Shown here one piece after another: positions 24,218-33,157 of a stretch of DNA of 45,609 nt. Source of the DNA: Sphingomonadales bacterium (GTDB taxonomy: Bacteria > Bacteroidota > Bacteroidia > Flavobacteriales_D > Crocinitomicaceae); assembly GCA_016872115.1 (NCBI GenBank), contig VHBC01000017.1:1-45609 (forward strand), written 5' to 3'. Both the position numbers and the translations under genes were made by a program. Every line of letters begins with the position of its first letter. Positions within the stretch are counted from its first letter, which is position 1. The notes beneath the pieces are model-generated. The model was given only the letters and a program-made list of their open reading frames with translations. It did no database searches and was not told the DNA's origin.

Positions 24218-26869
24218 ATGCTAAAATTAGCAGGTCTAGAGGCGCTCGTCCTCAATGAAAACAGCAATTTCGTCAATATTGGAGAGCGCACCAATGTTAC
24301 TGGTTCGCGCGCTTTTTTGCGCATGATCAAAGAGGGCGATTACGAAGCTGCATTGGCCGTGGCGCGCGAACAAGTTGAAGGCGGTGCGCAAATTTTAGAT
24401 GTCAATATGGACGAAGGTATGATTGACGGCAAGGCCGCCATGGTGCGCTTCTTAAATTTACTCGCTGCTGAACCTGACATTGCACGCATTCCTATTATGA
24501 TTGATTCATCAAAATGGGAAATCATCCATGCAGGACTCAAATGCCTTCAAGGTAAAGGCATTGTCAATTCCATCTCTCTGAAAGAAGGTGAAACCGTATT
24601 CATCAACCAGGCCAAAGAAATCAGAAGATTTGGTGCAACAGTAATTGTCATGGCCTTCGATGAAAATGGACAAGCAGACTCCTATGCACGCCGAATCGAA
24701 ATTTGCGAGCGGTCGTATCGGATTTTAGTAGATCAAGTTGGTTTTCCCAAAGACGACATCATCTTTGATCCAAATATTTTTCCAGTGGCCACCGGAATGG
24801 AAGAACACGCCAACAATGCAGTTGATTTCTTCAAGGCAACTAAATGGATACGCCACAATTTACCAGGTGCACACGTAAGCGGAGGTGTCTCTAACGTTTC
24901 GTTCTCATTCAGAGGCAACAACAAAGTGCGTGAAGCCATGCACGCAGCCTTCTTGTATCATGCAACCGCTCACGGCATGGACATGGGGATTGTCAACCCC
25001 AGTATGCTAGAAGTATACTCTGAAATTGAACCCGAATTATTGTTGCGCGTGGAAGATGTTTTGCTCAATCGCAGACCAGATGCTACCGAACGTCTTCTCG
25101 AATTTGCCGATACAGTAAAGGGCGAAGTCAAACAACAGACCGCTGACCTCGCATGGCGTCTACAAAGCGTAGAGAGACGCTTGGCGCATGCACTGATCAA
25201 AGGCATCGTCGAATTTATTGACGAAGATGTAGAACAAGCGCGCCAAAACGTGGAAAGACCTATTCAAGTCATCGAAGGCCCGCTCATGGACGGCATGAAT
25301 CAGGTTGGTGATCTATTCGGCAGTGGGCAAATGTTTTTACCACAAGTGGTGAAATCGGCGCGGGTCATGAAAAAAGCAGTAGCTTATCTACTTCCTTATA
25401 TAGAAGCTGAAAAAGACGGCAAACAAGAAGCCGCAGGTAAAATCTTGTTAGCCACTGTAAAAGGCGACGTCCACGACATCGGAAAAAATATTGTTGGGGT
25501 AGTTTTGGCCTGTAATAACTACGAAATCATTGATTTGGGGGTCATGGTTGCGCCACAAGTCATCATACAAACTGCCATAGAACAAAATGTTGACGCCATT
25601 GGGCTAAGTGGCCTCATTACGCCCTCTCTTGACGAAATGGTGCATTTGGCAAAAGAAATGGAACGCGCCAGACTCACTATTCCTTTGCTTATTGGTGGAG
25701 CCACCACCTCAAAAGTCCATACGGCTGTAAAAATCGAAGAGCATTACCCTTCTGGGGCAGTCATTCACGTACTCGATGCTTCGCGGTCGGTGACCGTAGT
25801 AGAAAGTTTATTGGGCGCCAAAAAAACCGATTTTCTCAGCGCACTTCGTGCTGATTACCAAAAAATTAGGACGCACCATGCCAAACACCAGGCGGCCAAA
25901 GAATTACTTTCATTAGAACAAGCTAGGGCCAACCGCCTTCAACTTGATTTCAATGCCCAAAACGTTGCTGCACCAAATCAACTTGGCGTCCAAATGCATA
26001 CGCCACTTATTGACGAACTGATCCCTTACATCGATTGGACACCTTTTTTCCAAACTTGGGACCTACATGGAAAGTATCCACAAATTTTAAACGATGAAGT
26101 GGTAGGCGATGCAGCTCGTAAAGTTTTTAAAGATGCCCAAGCTTTACTTGCTCAGATCACCGAAGAACGCATTATTGAGTGCAAAGGATTAAGCGGTATA
26201 TTTCCGGCAAATGCCGATGGAGACGATATCCAAATTTACGATCCGAACTCAAAAAAACTCCTTTACACACAATTGACGCTCCGTCAACAAACAAAAAAAG
26301 TGGCGGGGCAACCCAATCTTGCACTTTCGGATTTCATTGCGCCTAAAACACAACAAATTCAAGATTATATCGGGGCGTTTGTGGTTACAGCAGGTATCGG
26401 TATTGAACATTACATTTCACAATTTGAAGCCAAACACGACGACTACAACGCCATTATGATCAAGGCGCTTTGCGACCGACTCGCAGAAGCATTTGCCGAG
26501 TTCCTCCATGCCGAGGTTCGTCAAAAATCATGGGGTTATGCAGCCAACGAGCAACTCGAAAACGAGGAACTTATTGCAGAACAATACCGCGGCATCAGGC
26601 CGGCCCCTGGCTACCCAGCATGCCCAGATCACCAAGAGAAAATCGGTATATTCAAGCTGCTCGATGCAACCAATCAAATTGGCGTTTCTTTGACCGAATC
26701 GTTGGCGATGTGGCCGGCAGCAGCAGTCAGCGGTTGGTATTTTGGGCACCCTGACGCGAAATATTTTGGTCTTGGAAAGATTACCCAAGAACAACTAGAA
26801 GACGTGGCTATTCGCAAAGGCAAGAGCGTAGCAGAAATCGAACGTTGGTATAGTTCAATTCTTCTCTGA
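24218..26869 (+). CDS. metH: Methionine synthase, pterin-, cobalamin- and activation-domain subunit (MetH C-terminal module)
   Basis: The product (883 aa from the ATG at 24218) has the methyltetrahydrofolate barrel (about 15-290: [39 protein letters not shown]), the four-helix cap (about 320-410, [18 protein letters not shown]), the B12 domain with the lower-ligand His in [12 protein letters not shown], and the reactivation domain (about 590-883, [14 protein letters not shown] and [13 protein letters not shown]). It aligns end to end with E. coli MetH after its first module. A longer open frame reaches back to 24122 but overlaps the first subunit. It ends 1 nt from the convergent rnhA. Confidence 0.95.
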   Translation: MLKLAGLEALVLNENSNFVNIGERTNVTGSRAFLRMIKEGDYEAALAVAREQVEGGAQILDVNMDEGMIDGKAAMVRFLNLLAAEPDIARIPIMIDSSKWEIIHAGLKCLQGKGIVNSISLKEGETVFINQAKEIRRFGATVIVMAFDENGQADSYARRIEICERSYRILVDQVGFPKDDIIFDPNIFPVATGMEEHANNAVDFFKATKWIRHNLPGAHVSGGVSNVSFSFRGNNKVREAMHAAFLYHATAHGMDMGIVNPSMLEVYSEIEPELLLRVEDVLLNRRPDATERLLEFADTVKGEVKQQTADLAWRLQSVERRLAHALIKGIVEFIDEDVEQARQNVERPIQVIEGPLMDGMNQVGDLFGSGQMFLPQVVKSARVMKKAVAYLLPYIEAEKDGKQEAAGKILLATVKGDVHDIGKNIVGVVLACNNYEIIDLGVMVAPQVIIQTAIEQNVDAIGLSGLITPSLDEMVHLAKEMERARLTIPLLIGGATTSKVHTAVKIEEHYPSGAVIHVLDASRSVTVVESLLGAKKTDFLSALRADYQKIRTHHAKHQAAKELLSLEQARANRLQLDFNAQNVAAPNQLGVQMHTPLIDELIPYIDWTPFFQTWDLHGKYPQILNDEVVGDAARKVFKDAQALLAQITEERIIECKGLSGIFPANADGDDIQIYDPNSKKLLYTQLTLRQQTKKVAGQPNLALSDFIAPKTQQIQDYIGAFVVTAGIGIEHYISQFEAKHDDYNAIMIKALCDRLAEAFAEFLHAEVRQKSWGYAANEQLENEELIAEQYRGIRPAPGYPACPDHQEKIGIFKLLDATNQIGVSLTESLAMWPAAAVSGWYFGHPDAKYFGLGKITQEQLEDVAIRKGKSVAEIERWYSSILL

Positions 26870-26870
26870 A

Positions 26871-27338
26871 CTAACTCGGGTTCGCCTCAAACCAGGTATC
26901 AATATGCTGAGCTGCTTGAGTGGCTGCCTGGACCGCCAGTTCGTCGCAGCGTTCGTTTTGTGCATGCCCCGCATGTCCTTTAACCCAAACAAATTCTAAT
27001 TTAAAATGCGGATGCAATGCAAGATAACGCTGCCATAGATCTGGATTTTTTTTATCCTTAAATCCTTTTTTTGCCCAACCAAAAACCCAACCTTTGGTGA
27101 TTGAATCTATGACATATTTAGAATCTGAGTGTATGACAACGGTGTAATTCCGGTTTTTAATGTGTTCGAGCGCCACGATAACTGCCAGCAATTCCATTCG
27201 ATTATTAGTGGTGTGGCGAAATCCCTGACTGAGCTCCATTTGTTTGGCACCAAAAGACAAAATAACTCCAAAACCTCCCGGACCCGGATTACCTCTGGAT
27301 GAGCCATCGGTATAAACCATGATTTTTTGGGCTGTCAT
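26871..27338 (-). CDS. rnhA: Ribonuclease HI
   Basis: The enzyme cuts the RNA strand of RNA-DNA hybrids. It has 155 aa, the same as E. coli. The catalytic set is Asp in MVYTDGSSRGNPG, Glu in NNRMELLAVI, Asp in HSDSKYVIDSI and the final Asp in ERCDELAVQ. The basic handle region (GWAKKGFKDKKNPDLW) is present. Its start overlaps the stop of ruvC by 4 bp, so the two repair genes are translationally coupled. It is convergent with metH with one base between the stops. Confidence 0.96.
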   Translation of the reverse strand: MTAQKIMVYTDGSSRGNPGPGGFGVILSFGAKQMELSQGFRHTTNNRMELLAVIVALEHIKNRNYTVVIHSDSKYVIDSITKGWVFGWAKKGFKDKKNPDLWQRYLALHPHFKLEFVWVKGHAGHAQNERCDELAVQAATQAAQHIDTWFEANPS

Positions 27339-27892
27339 TTCTTTAATCTTTCTGGATTCTGCGACAAAAATGCGGTCCAGGAGTCTCCTTTTGTTTTGTT
27401 GTGCTCTCCTATTCCTTTAGAAAAATGATGACAAACAGCTACCGCTAAACCATCGGTGGCGTCTAAATATTTGGGCATTTCGGGGAAATTGAGCAATTTT
27501 TGGATCATCGCTGCAACTTGTTCCTTCGATGCACTGCCGTTTCCAGTAATGGCCTGCTTGACCCGACGCGGAGAATATTCTTCAAAAGGCATGTTGTGAT
27601 TGAGTGCAGAAGCGATGGCTACACCTTGGGCACGCCCTAACTTGAGCATTGATTGCACGTTTTTTCCGAAGAATGGCGCTTCAATAGCCATTTCATCGGG
27701 TTTGTATTCTTGAATTAAACCATTTAGCCGCTCGAGAATACGCTTTAGTTTGTCGGGCTGCGTTGGGAGTTTGTGTAATTGGATCACACCAAAGTTGACC
27801 AATTTGAGTTGGTTATTCTGAACATGAATGAGCCCATACCCCATGACGGTTGTTCCTGGATCGATTCCTAAAATGATTTTATCGTGACTCAT
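27335..27892 (-). CDS. ruvC: Holliday junction resolvase RuvC
   Basis: RuvC cuts Holliday junctions together with RuvAB. It has 185 aa. The catalytic acidic residues are Asp11 in LGIDPGTTVMGYG, Glu in MAIEAPFFGKNVQ, and the pair in YLDATDGLAVAVCHH. The conserved SPRRVKQAITGNGSASKEQV segment is present. It leads a two-gene unit with rnhA. Upstream on the minus strand, TTTG, 20 nt, TAGTTTTA (7 of 8 to the -7 consensus) could be its promoter; this is tentative. ruvA and ruvB are not in the window. Confidence 0.95.
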   Translation of the reverse strand: MSHDKIILGIDPGTTVMGYGLIHVQNNQLKLVNFGVIQLHKLPTQPDKLKRILERLNGLIQEYKPDEMAIEAPFFGKNVQSMLKLGRAQGVAIASALNHNMPFEEYSPRRVKQAITGNGSASKEQVAAMIQKLLNFPEMPKYLDATDGLAVAVCHHFSKGIGEHNKTKGDSWTAFLSQNPERLKK

Positions 27893-27919
27893 TCTGATGT
27901 AAAACTACACACTATTGAC

Positions 27920-27949
27920 TTTGCATGCTCAAAAAAACTTGTATCTTTG
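27920..27949 (+). promoter_or_regulatory. tRNA-Val promoter
   Basis: TTTG (27920-27923), an 18-nt spacer and TATCTTTG (27942-27949) match both Bacteroidota elements exactly. The -7 box ends 8 nt before the mature tRNA 5' end. The spacing equals that of the metH promoter. Confidence 0.8.
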
Positions 27950-27957
27950 CACTCCCC

Positions 27958-28032
27958 GGGTGATTAGCTCAGTTGGTTTAGAGCACTACCTTGACAGGGT
28001 AGGGGTCACTGGTTCGAATCCAGTATCACTCA
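27958..28032 (+). tRNA. tRNA-Val (anticodon GAC)
   Basis: The acceptor stem pairs GGGTGAT with ATCACTC, the D arm is TAGCTCAGTTGG, the anticodon loop is TTGACAG and the T arm holds GGTTCGAATCC. The discriminator is A and CCA is not encoded. It is a single-gene unit with its own promoter and terminator. Confidence 0.96.
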
Positions 28033-28036
28033 CATA

Positions 28037-28065
28037 AACCTGACCATCGTGTCAGGTTTTTTTTT
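28037..28065 (+). terminator. tRNA-Val terminator
   Basis: A perfect 8-bp stem (AACCTGAC / GTCAGGTT, 28037-28044 with 28051-28058) with a 6-nt loop is followed by a run of nine T residues that begins within the stem. It starts 5 nt after the tRNA. Confidence 0.9.
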
Positions 28066-28075
28066 GCTTTCTTTT

Positions 28076-28804
28076 TTACGCTTGACTTGCCGATGAAATA
28101 TTGAATTCATCTACCAACGCCTCGCCTTGTAAACGCAGAAAAAGCTGAATAAGCGCCACGACATCTTTCTCACAGTAAATCATGATCCGTTCTAAATCTT
28201 GTTCTTCGTAATAGACCCGGGCTACATCGGCACCAGAAATATCATCTTTGGGTGTTGGAATGCCCATTACATGGCAGAGCAAAGACAAAGAGGTAAATGT
28301 CTTGTAGTCGCCAAATTTCCAGAGTTCCATGGTATCAATATGATTGATCTCCCAGGGCTTTTTTCCTGAAATCTGCAAAATATTTGGCAAAGCAATGCCA
28401 TTGATGAGCATCCGGCGGCAGATGTACGGGATGTCAAACTCTTTGCTGTTGTGCCCACAGAGCAAATGAAACTGCGTGTTGTAATGATCGTCGAGGAGTT
28501 GTTTGAATTGACGCAGCAGTGTCTCTTCATCGTCGTGATAAAACGACTTAAGCCGAATGGTTTTGTCGTGGGCATTTTCTCGGAGCATGCCTACTGAAAT
28601 GCACACAATTTTGCCAAATTCGGCTAAAATGCCTCCCTTTTCATTGAATAGCTGCTCTATGGATTTGTCCGGGCTGATTTGAAAGCGGTTTTTTGCCTCA
28701 AATAACAATTTTGACTTATCGTCGAGTTCTTCGTAGGTATAGACCTGCGGAACGGTTTCAATATCCAAAAAAAGGATCTTTTCGAACTGGAGTTGTTTGT
28801 TCAT
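28076..28804 (-). CDS. Predicted DEDD-type 3'-5' exonuclease (PolB-like exonuclease 2 family)
   Basis: The product (242 aa) is a cytosolic nuclease related to the proofreading domain of family B DNA polymerases. Exo I is ILFLDIETVPQ with the Asp-x-Glu pair, Exo II is LLCGHNSKEFDIPYIC and Exo III is YCEKDVVALIQLF, giving a DEDDy set. I chose the ATG at 28804 (MNKQLQFEKILF); the frame could begin five codons earlier at a TTG, but this adds nothing conserved. It stands alone on its strand, between the tRNA-Val terminator and divergent msrC. A role in DNA repair or turnover is inferred. Confidence 0.85.
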   Translation of the reverse strand: MNKQLQFEKILFLDIETVPQVYTYEELDDKSKLLFEAKNRFQISPDKSIEQLFNEKGGILAEFGKIVCISVGMLRENAHDKTIRLKSFYHDDEETLLRQFKQLLDDHYNTQFHLLCGHNSKEFDIPYICRRMLINGIALPNILQISGKKPWEINHIDTMELWKFGDYKTFTSLSLLCHVMGIPTPKDDISGADVARVYYEEQDLERIMIYCEKDVVALIQLFLRLQGEALVDEFNISSASQA

Positions 28805-28828
28805 AGCGGAAAAATACAAAGTAAAAGA

Positions 28829-28858
28829 TTGTCAATCGCTTTAAAAACGTGAAATTTG
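28829..28858 (+). promoter_or_regulatory. Probable msrC operon promoter
   Basis: TTG (28829-28831), a 19-nt spacer and GAAATTTG (28851-28858, 7 of 8 to TAnnTTTG) precede the ATG at 28869 by 10 nt. It would drive the seven-gene plus-strand run. Confidence 0.45.
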
Positions 28859-28868
28859 TAAAAGCATT

Positions 28869-29348
28869 ATGGCAGAACAACTTTTTTTTACTTCTACCGA
28901 TAAATCAACGCGCTACGCTGAGCTACTACCTCAACTCGAGGCCTTAATTGGCTCGGAGCAAGACCCAATTGCGAACATGGCTAATATTTGCGCTGCGCTC
29001 AAAGCGGCCTCTAACTGGTTTTGGATAGGTTTCTATGTTGTCCGAGGCAACGAACTCGTGTTAGGCCCATTTCAAGGTCCAATTGCTTGTTCGCGTATCG
29101 GATTTGGCAAAGGTGTCTGCGGAACCGCTTGGCAAACAAAACAAACACAATTAGTGCCAGATGTAGCGGCTTTTCCAGGACATATCGCTTGCAGTGCGCT
29201 CTCTCAGAGTGAGCTAGTTGTTCCAATCTTTAAAGACGAACAAGTTTGGGGCGTACTCGATATCGACAGTACTGAACTAGCTACATTTGACGCCACCGAC
29301 CAGTACGAAATTGAAAAACTCATGAAATGGTTCGCTGGACTGTTGTAA
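28869..29348 (+). CDS. msrC: Free methionine-(R)-sulfoxide reductase (GAF-type)
   Basis: The cytosolic enzyme reduces free methionine-R-sulfoxide with thioredoxin. It is a single GAF domain of 159 aa, about the size of the E. coli enzyme (165 aa). The three redox cysteines are Cys74, Cys84 and Cys108 (PIACSRIGFG, KGVCGTAW, HIACSALS); their spacing (10 and 24) equals that of Cys84/94/118 in E. coli. WFWIGFYVV and VLDIDSTE are typical of the family. It overlaps the next gene by 22 bp. Confidence 0.92.
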   Translation: MAEQLFFTSTDKSTRYAELLPQLEALIGSEQDPIANMANICAALKAASNWFWIGFYVVRGNELVLGPFQGPIACSRIGFGKGVCGTAWQTKQTQLVPDVAAFPGHIACSALSQSELVVPIFKDEQVWGVLDIDSTELATFDATDQYEIEKLMKWFAGLL

Positions 29349-30397
29349 GCATATTGCTTTTGTGCGCCTGCGCACAAGTTGGTACTATTACTGGCGGAGA
29401 GACAGATACTGCTCCACCAAAAGTGTTGCGTCAAACCATTTCCGACAAACAATGCAATGTCAAAGCACAAGAGCAATTTTTGATTTTTGATGAGTTCATT
29501 AAATTAAATCAAGCCCAGCAGCGCATTACGCTTATGCCTGCAGACAGCCGTTTGCAATTTGAGGCAAAAGGCAAAAACTTGCGCATCTCTTTTTTAGATC
29601 CGCTACAGGCAAACACTACCTACACACTCACGAGTAATGGCGGCATCAAAGACCTCACTGAAGGCAACGACTCTTTAATGACATGGCGCTTTTCCACAGG
29701 GCAAACCCTAGATTCTTTAGAACTAATGGCGCAGGCAAAAGAATGCCTCCCTAGCAACAAACAAATGTCCATTCAGTTGGGCCTTTATGCTTCAGACACG
29801 GATAAAACACCGCGCTATATCGGACGTTTTGATGCCAAGGGTAAGCTTCATTTAAAAGGCTTAAAGGAAGGCGTCTATTTTGTAAAAGCATTTATCGATG
29901 AAGATCAGGATGGTGCCTGTGCGGCAAAAGAGAGCCAAGACCAACTTTTTGAACCAATAATACTCAATGCGGCGTCTCAAGACACCCTCTATTTTACGCT
30001 TTCTAAGCCAAAAAACAAAACAGAGCAAACCCCAGCATTAAAGCAAACTAACACAAGTTCTGATACAAGCCAGACGAAAGTTGCACTAAGTACGCTTCTA
30101 TTGGAATTTGATTCCATTCAACCAGGCTTACTTGTAGTGCTTTATCTAGGTGAATCTCTTCATAGAAAAATAAAAGTTGACACTAAATTGCTGACCATTG
30201 AAAATTTAGCAGCAGGAATCTACGAATTGCGCTTGATCAAGGACCTCAATATGAATCTAGAATGGGACGCCATAGACCTTGAGGCCAAAACCAGATGTGA
30301 ACCATTATTTATTTATCCTGAAAAAATTAAATTAAGGGCAAATTGGGAACTCACCGTTCCGGTGAACATACCTCCAAACAGCTTGTTTAAACAATAA
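29327..30397 (+). CDS. Ig-like (SbsA/Big_5-type) lipoprotein
   Basis: The product (356 aa) starts with an exported, lipoprotein-like signal (VVSILLLCACAQVG) and then has the Bacteroidota Big_5/SbsA-type Ig-like module at about 28-120 (TDTAPPKVLRQT, FDEFIKLNQAQQRITLMP, LQANTTYTLT, DLTEGND). Later parts hold beta-rich segments including IDEDQDGACAAKES and LIKDLNMNLEWD, both with a D-x-D-x-D style that may bind calcium. The lipobox (LCAC) is imperfect. It begins within the last codons of msrC, so translation is coupled. Function unknown; a surface or gliding-related role is only a guess. Confidence 0.75.
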   Translation: MVRWTVVSILLLCACAQVGTITGGETDTAPPKVLRQTISDKQCNVKAQEQFLIFDEFIKLNQAQQRITLMPADSRLQFEAKGKNLRISFLDPLQANTTYTLTSNGGIKDLTEGNDSLMTWRFSTGQTLDSLELMAQAKECLPSNKQMSIQLGLYASDTDKTPRYIGRFDAKGKLHLKGLKEGVYFVKAFIDEDQDGACAAKESQDQLFEPIILNAASQDTLYFTLSKPKNKTEQTPALKQTNTSSDTSQTKVALSTLLLEFDSIQPGLLVVLYLGESLHRKIKVDTKLLTIENLAAGIYELRLIKDLNMNLEWDAIDLEAKTRCEPLFIYPEKIKLRANWELTVPVNIPPNSLFKQ

Positions 30398-30402
30398 AAG
30401 AT

Positions 30403-31248
30403 ATGAAAAAAGTTATTTTATTTGTCACACTTGGTGTGGCTTCTATGTTGAATGCCCAAGTCGTAACTCCAAAAGCAAGTCCTGCTGCAAAATTCCAACA
30501 AAAAGTTGGGTTGGCTGATATCCAAATTGAATATGCTAGGCCAGGAGCCAAAGGTAGAGTTGTATTTGGCGACCTCATTCCTTACGGTCAAATGTGGCGC
30601 TTGGGGGCAAATGAAAATACCAAAATTACCAGCTCAGAAGCACTCATTTTTGGCAAGGACACACTTGCAGCCGGTACTTACGCTTTATTTGCAAAGCCTG
30701 GTGAATTAAATTGGGAACTCTATTTTTACGCAGATTATGCCAACTGGGGCCTACCAGAACCCTGGGATCCTTCAAAAGTGAAGCTCATGGTTGTTGCCAA
30801 TGCTCAAAAAACCCAAGATTACCAAGAAAACCTCACTATACAAATCGATGCGCTCAACAACAATGGGGCAAACATTGTAATCAATTGGGAAAATACAAAA
30901 GTGACTTTGCCTTTCTCCTTAAATACAAAAGCTAAAGTCTTGGCCAGCATCGACAAAACAATGGCTGGCCCCAGCGCCAATGACTACCATGCAGCCGCCA
31001 CCTATTATTTCAACGAAAACTTAGATCTCGAAAAAGCACTCGAGTGGTCAACAAAAGCAGTGGAAATGCGTGGCAACTCTGCCTATTGGATGACGCGCCT
31101 AAAAGCACAACTGCAAGCCGCCAATGGCGACTACAAAGGAGCAATTGAAACGGCCAAAATCTCGATTGAAGCAGCAAAAGCCGATGGCGACGACGCCTAC
31201 GTGCGCTCTAATGAAAAATCGATTGCCGAATGGTCTAAGAAACGTTAA
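30403..31248 (+). CDS. Exported DUF2911 protein with TPR-like tail
   Basis: The product (281 aa) has a signal peptide (1-19, ends LNAQ) and a DUF2911 domain (about 20-175) with VGLADIQIEYARPGAKGR, YGQMWRLGANENTKI and LAAGTYALFAKPG. The C-terminal third (about 195-281) looks like one or two TPR helices (ANDYHAAATYYFNENLDLEKAL). DUF2911 proteins are common in Bacteroidota and have no assigned function. It lies 5 nt after the Ig-like lipoprotein and probably shares its transcript. Confidence 0.85.
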   Translation: MKKVILFVTLGVASMLNAQVVTPKASPAAKFQQKVGLADIQIEYARPGAKGRVVFGDLIPYGQMWRLGANENTKITSSEALIFGKDTLAAGTYALFAKPGELNWELYFYADYANWGLPEPWDPSKVKLMVVANAQKTQDYQENLTIQIDALNNNGANIVINWENTKVTLPFSLNTKAKVLASIDKTMAGPSANDYHAAATYYFNENLDLEKALEWSTKAVEMRGNSAYWMTRLKAQLQAANGDYKGAIETAKISIEAAKADGDDAYVRSNEKSIAEWSKKR

Positions 31249-31266
31249 TCATTTTACACAAAGCAA

Positions 31267-32178
31267 TTGCTCCAACAGTACCGTTATCATTTCTTGCTGC
31301 ACCTCATCATTTTCATGTGGGGGTTTACGGGTATTTTGGGCAAACTCATTGAACTCGATGCCTTGCTTATCGTTTGGCACCGACTTTGGATTGCCGCACT
31401 AGCGCTCGCAGTTTATATGTTCTTGAGTAAGAAATTGATTTTACCCAAAGGAAAAACACTGCTCTATGCTGTTTTAGTCGGGTTGGTAGTTGCCTTGCAT
31501 TGGATCACATTTTACACTTCTATTCAGCTCTCGACCGCATCACTTGGCATTCTTTGTTTATCTACAACTACCCTTCATGTCACTTGGTTAGAACCGCTTA
31601 TTATGGGTAAAAAATTTTCTTGGATAGAGTTTGCCATGGGTTTGTTGGTAATCGGCGGTATTTATTTTGTCGCACATGATTTCAAAGGAGAAGAACTCAA
31701 GGCTCTCGGCATTGGGCTTTCGTCTGCTCTTTGTGCAGGAATTTTCTCGGTCTCAAATGGTAAGCTCGCGCATCATACCGAGACACCCGGACTGAGCCTA
31801 ACAGAACTCAGTACTGGTTTTATTGCGCTAAGTCTCTTTTTTCTTTTCCAAGGTAAATGGAATCTACAATTATTCGAAATGACCTCTTCGGATTTTTACT
31901 GGTTACTTTTTTTAGGCGTCATATGCACCTCCTTTGCTTTTCTGGCAACTATAGATATTGTCAAAAGATTAGGAGCCTTTAGTGTATCATTGAGCATAAA
32001 TTTAGAACCGATTTACACCATTTTATTGGCAATTGTTTTACTCAAAGAGCACAAATTGCTGGAAACTTCGTTTTATTGGGGAGCCGCCATGATTTTAACG
32101 GTCTTATTGGCCAACGGCATCTGGAAACACAAACAACGCAAAATAGCAAATATAAATGATCGAAATGCAATACAATAA
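31267..32178 (+). CDS. EamA/DMT-family transporter
   Basis: The product (303 aa) is an inner-membrane carrier with about ten transmembrane helices in two EamA repeats (about 8-135 and 150-290). The first begins LIIFMWGFTGILGKL and the second contains the typical PIYTILLAIVLLKEH. The best start is TTG at 31267, because a TAA lies in frame seven codons upstream and the first ATG (31315) would cut into helix 1. Transported solute unknown; family members export amino acids or other metabolites. It overlaps the next gene by 23 bp. Confidence 0.87.
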   Translation: MLQQYRYHFLLHLIIFMWGFTGILGKLIELDALLIVWHRLWIAALALAVYMFLSKKLILPKGKTLLYAVLVGLVVALHWITFYTSIQLSTASLGILCLSTTTLHVTWLEPLIMGKKFSWIEFAMGLLVIGGIYFVAHDFKGEELKALGIGLSSALCAGIFSVSNGKLAHHTETPGLSLTELSTGFIALSLFFLFQGKWNLQLFEMTSSDFYWLLFLGVICTSFAFLATIDIVKRLGAFSVSLSINLEPIYTILLAIVLLKEHKLLETSFYWGAAMILTVLLANGIWKHKQRKIANINDRNAIQ

Positions 32179-33148
32179 CCTGGGCAAGAGTGGCCTACAA
32201 GTGAGTAGACTCTCTCTTGGCTCCTGGTTGACCTTCGGCAAACAAATCTCAGACGACACCGCCGAAGCACTAATGGATTACGCCTACGCGCAAGGAATCA
32301 ACTTTTTTGATAACGCCGAAATTTATGCACGCGGCAAAAGTGAAGAAGTAATGGGTGCCATCCTTAAGAAAAAAGGTTGGTCCAGAGACTCTTATATTGT
32401 GAGTAGCAAAGCTTTTTTTGGAATTGGTGGAGAACTACCTACTCAAAAAGGCTTGAGCCGCAAACACCTGGTAGAGGCCTGTGAAGCGGCACTCAAGCGT
32501 TTTCAATTAGACTACCTCGACCTATATTACTGCCACAGACCAGACAAACAAACACCAATTGAAGAAACTGTCTGGACCATGCACCAACTCATCATGCAAG
32601 GCAAAATCTTGTATTGGGGAACCTCTGAGTGGTCTGCGCAAGAAATAATGGAAGCACATATGTTTGCCAAACAAAACCATCTCATTGGCCCAATTGTGGA
32701 GCAGCCTGAATACAATATGTTTGTGCGCGATAAAGTCGAAGTGGAATTTTCACAGATTTATAAGACTGTTGGGCTAGGTACCACCACTTGGTCTCCTCTT
32801 GCCTCTGGTATTCTCAGTGGCAAATACAATGATCATTTCCCCGATGGAACGCGTTTAGGAATGGAAGGCCTTGAATGGCTCAAAGAGCGCAACCTGACCC
32901 AAGAACGCATTACAGCAGTCGTCGGGCTTACCGAACTTGCCAAAGAACTTGGCCTGAGCCTGCCGGTCATGAGTTTGGCCTGGTGCCTCAAGAATTCAAA
33001 CGTATCTACTGTTATATTGGGCGCCAGTAAACTGGTTCAACTTCAAGAAAACATGAAAGCCCTTGGCGCGCAAGAATTGCTCACCCAAGCGGTCATGAAT
33101 CGCATCGAAGACATCCTCAATAACAAACCTATTTTCCCAGTCTATTAA
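32156..33148 (+). CDS. Aldo/keto reductase, Kv-beta/YghZ-like
   Basis: The product (330 aa) is an NADPH-dependent TIM-barrel reductase of the potassium-channel beta-subunit group. The catalytic tetrad is Asp and Tyr in FFDNAEIYARGKSEE, Lys in VSSKAFFG and His in YYCHRPDKQTP. The cofactor end has WSPLASGILSGKYN and VILGASK. The ATG at 32156 is used; a second ATG three codons on (32165) is equally plausible. It starts inside the last codons of the transporter gene and ends 9 nt before the next gene. The substrate is unknown, probably an aldehyde. Confidence 0.9.
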   Translation: MIEMQYNNLGKSGLQVSRLSLGSWLTFGKQISDDTAEALMDYAYAQGINFFDNAEIYARGKSEEVMGAILKKKGWSRDSYIVSSKAFFGIGGELPTQKGLSRKHLVEACEAALKRFQLDYLDLYYCHRPDKQTPIEETVWTMHQLIMQGKILYWGTSEWSAQEIMEAHMFAKQNHLIGPIVEQPEYNMFVRDKVEVEFSQIYKTVGLGTTTWSPLASGILSGKYNDHFPDGTRLGMEGLEWLKERNLTQERITAVVGLTELAKELGLSLPVMSLAWCLKNSNVSTVILGASKLVQLQENMKALGAQELLTQAVMNRIEDILNNKPIFPVY

Positions 33149-33157
33149 TTTTACAAC

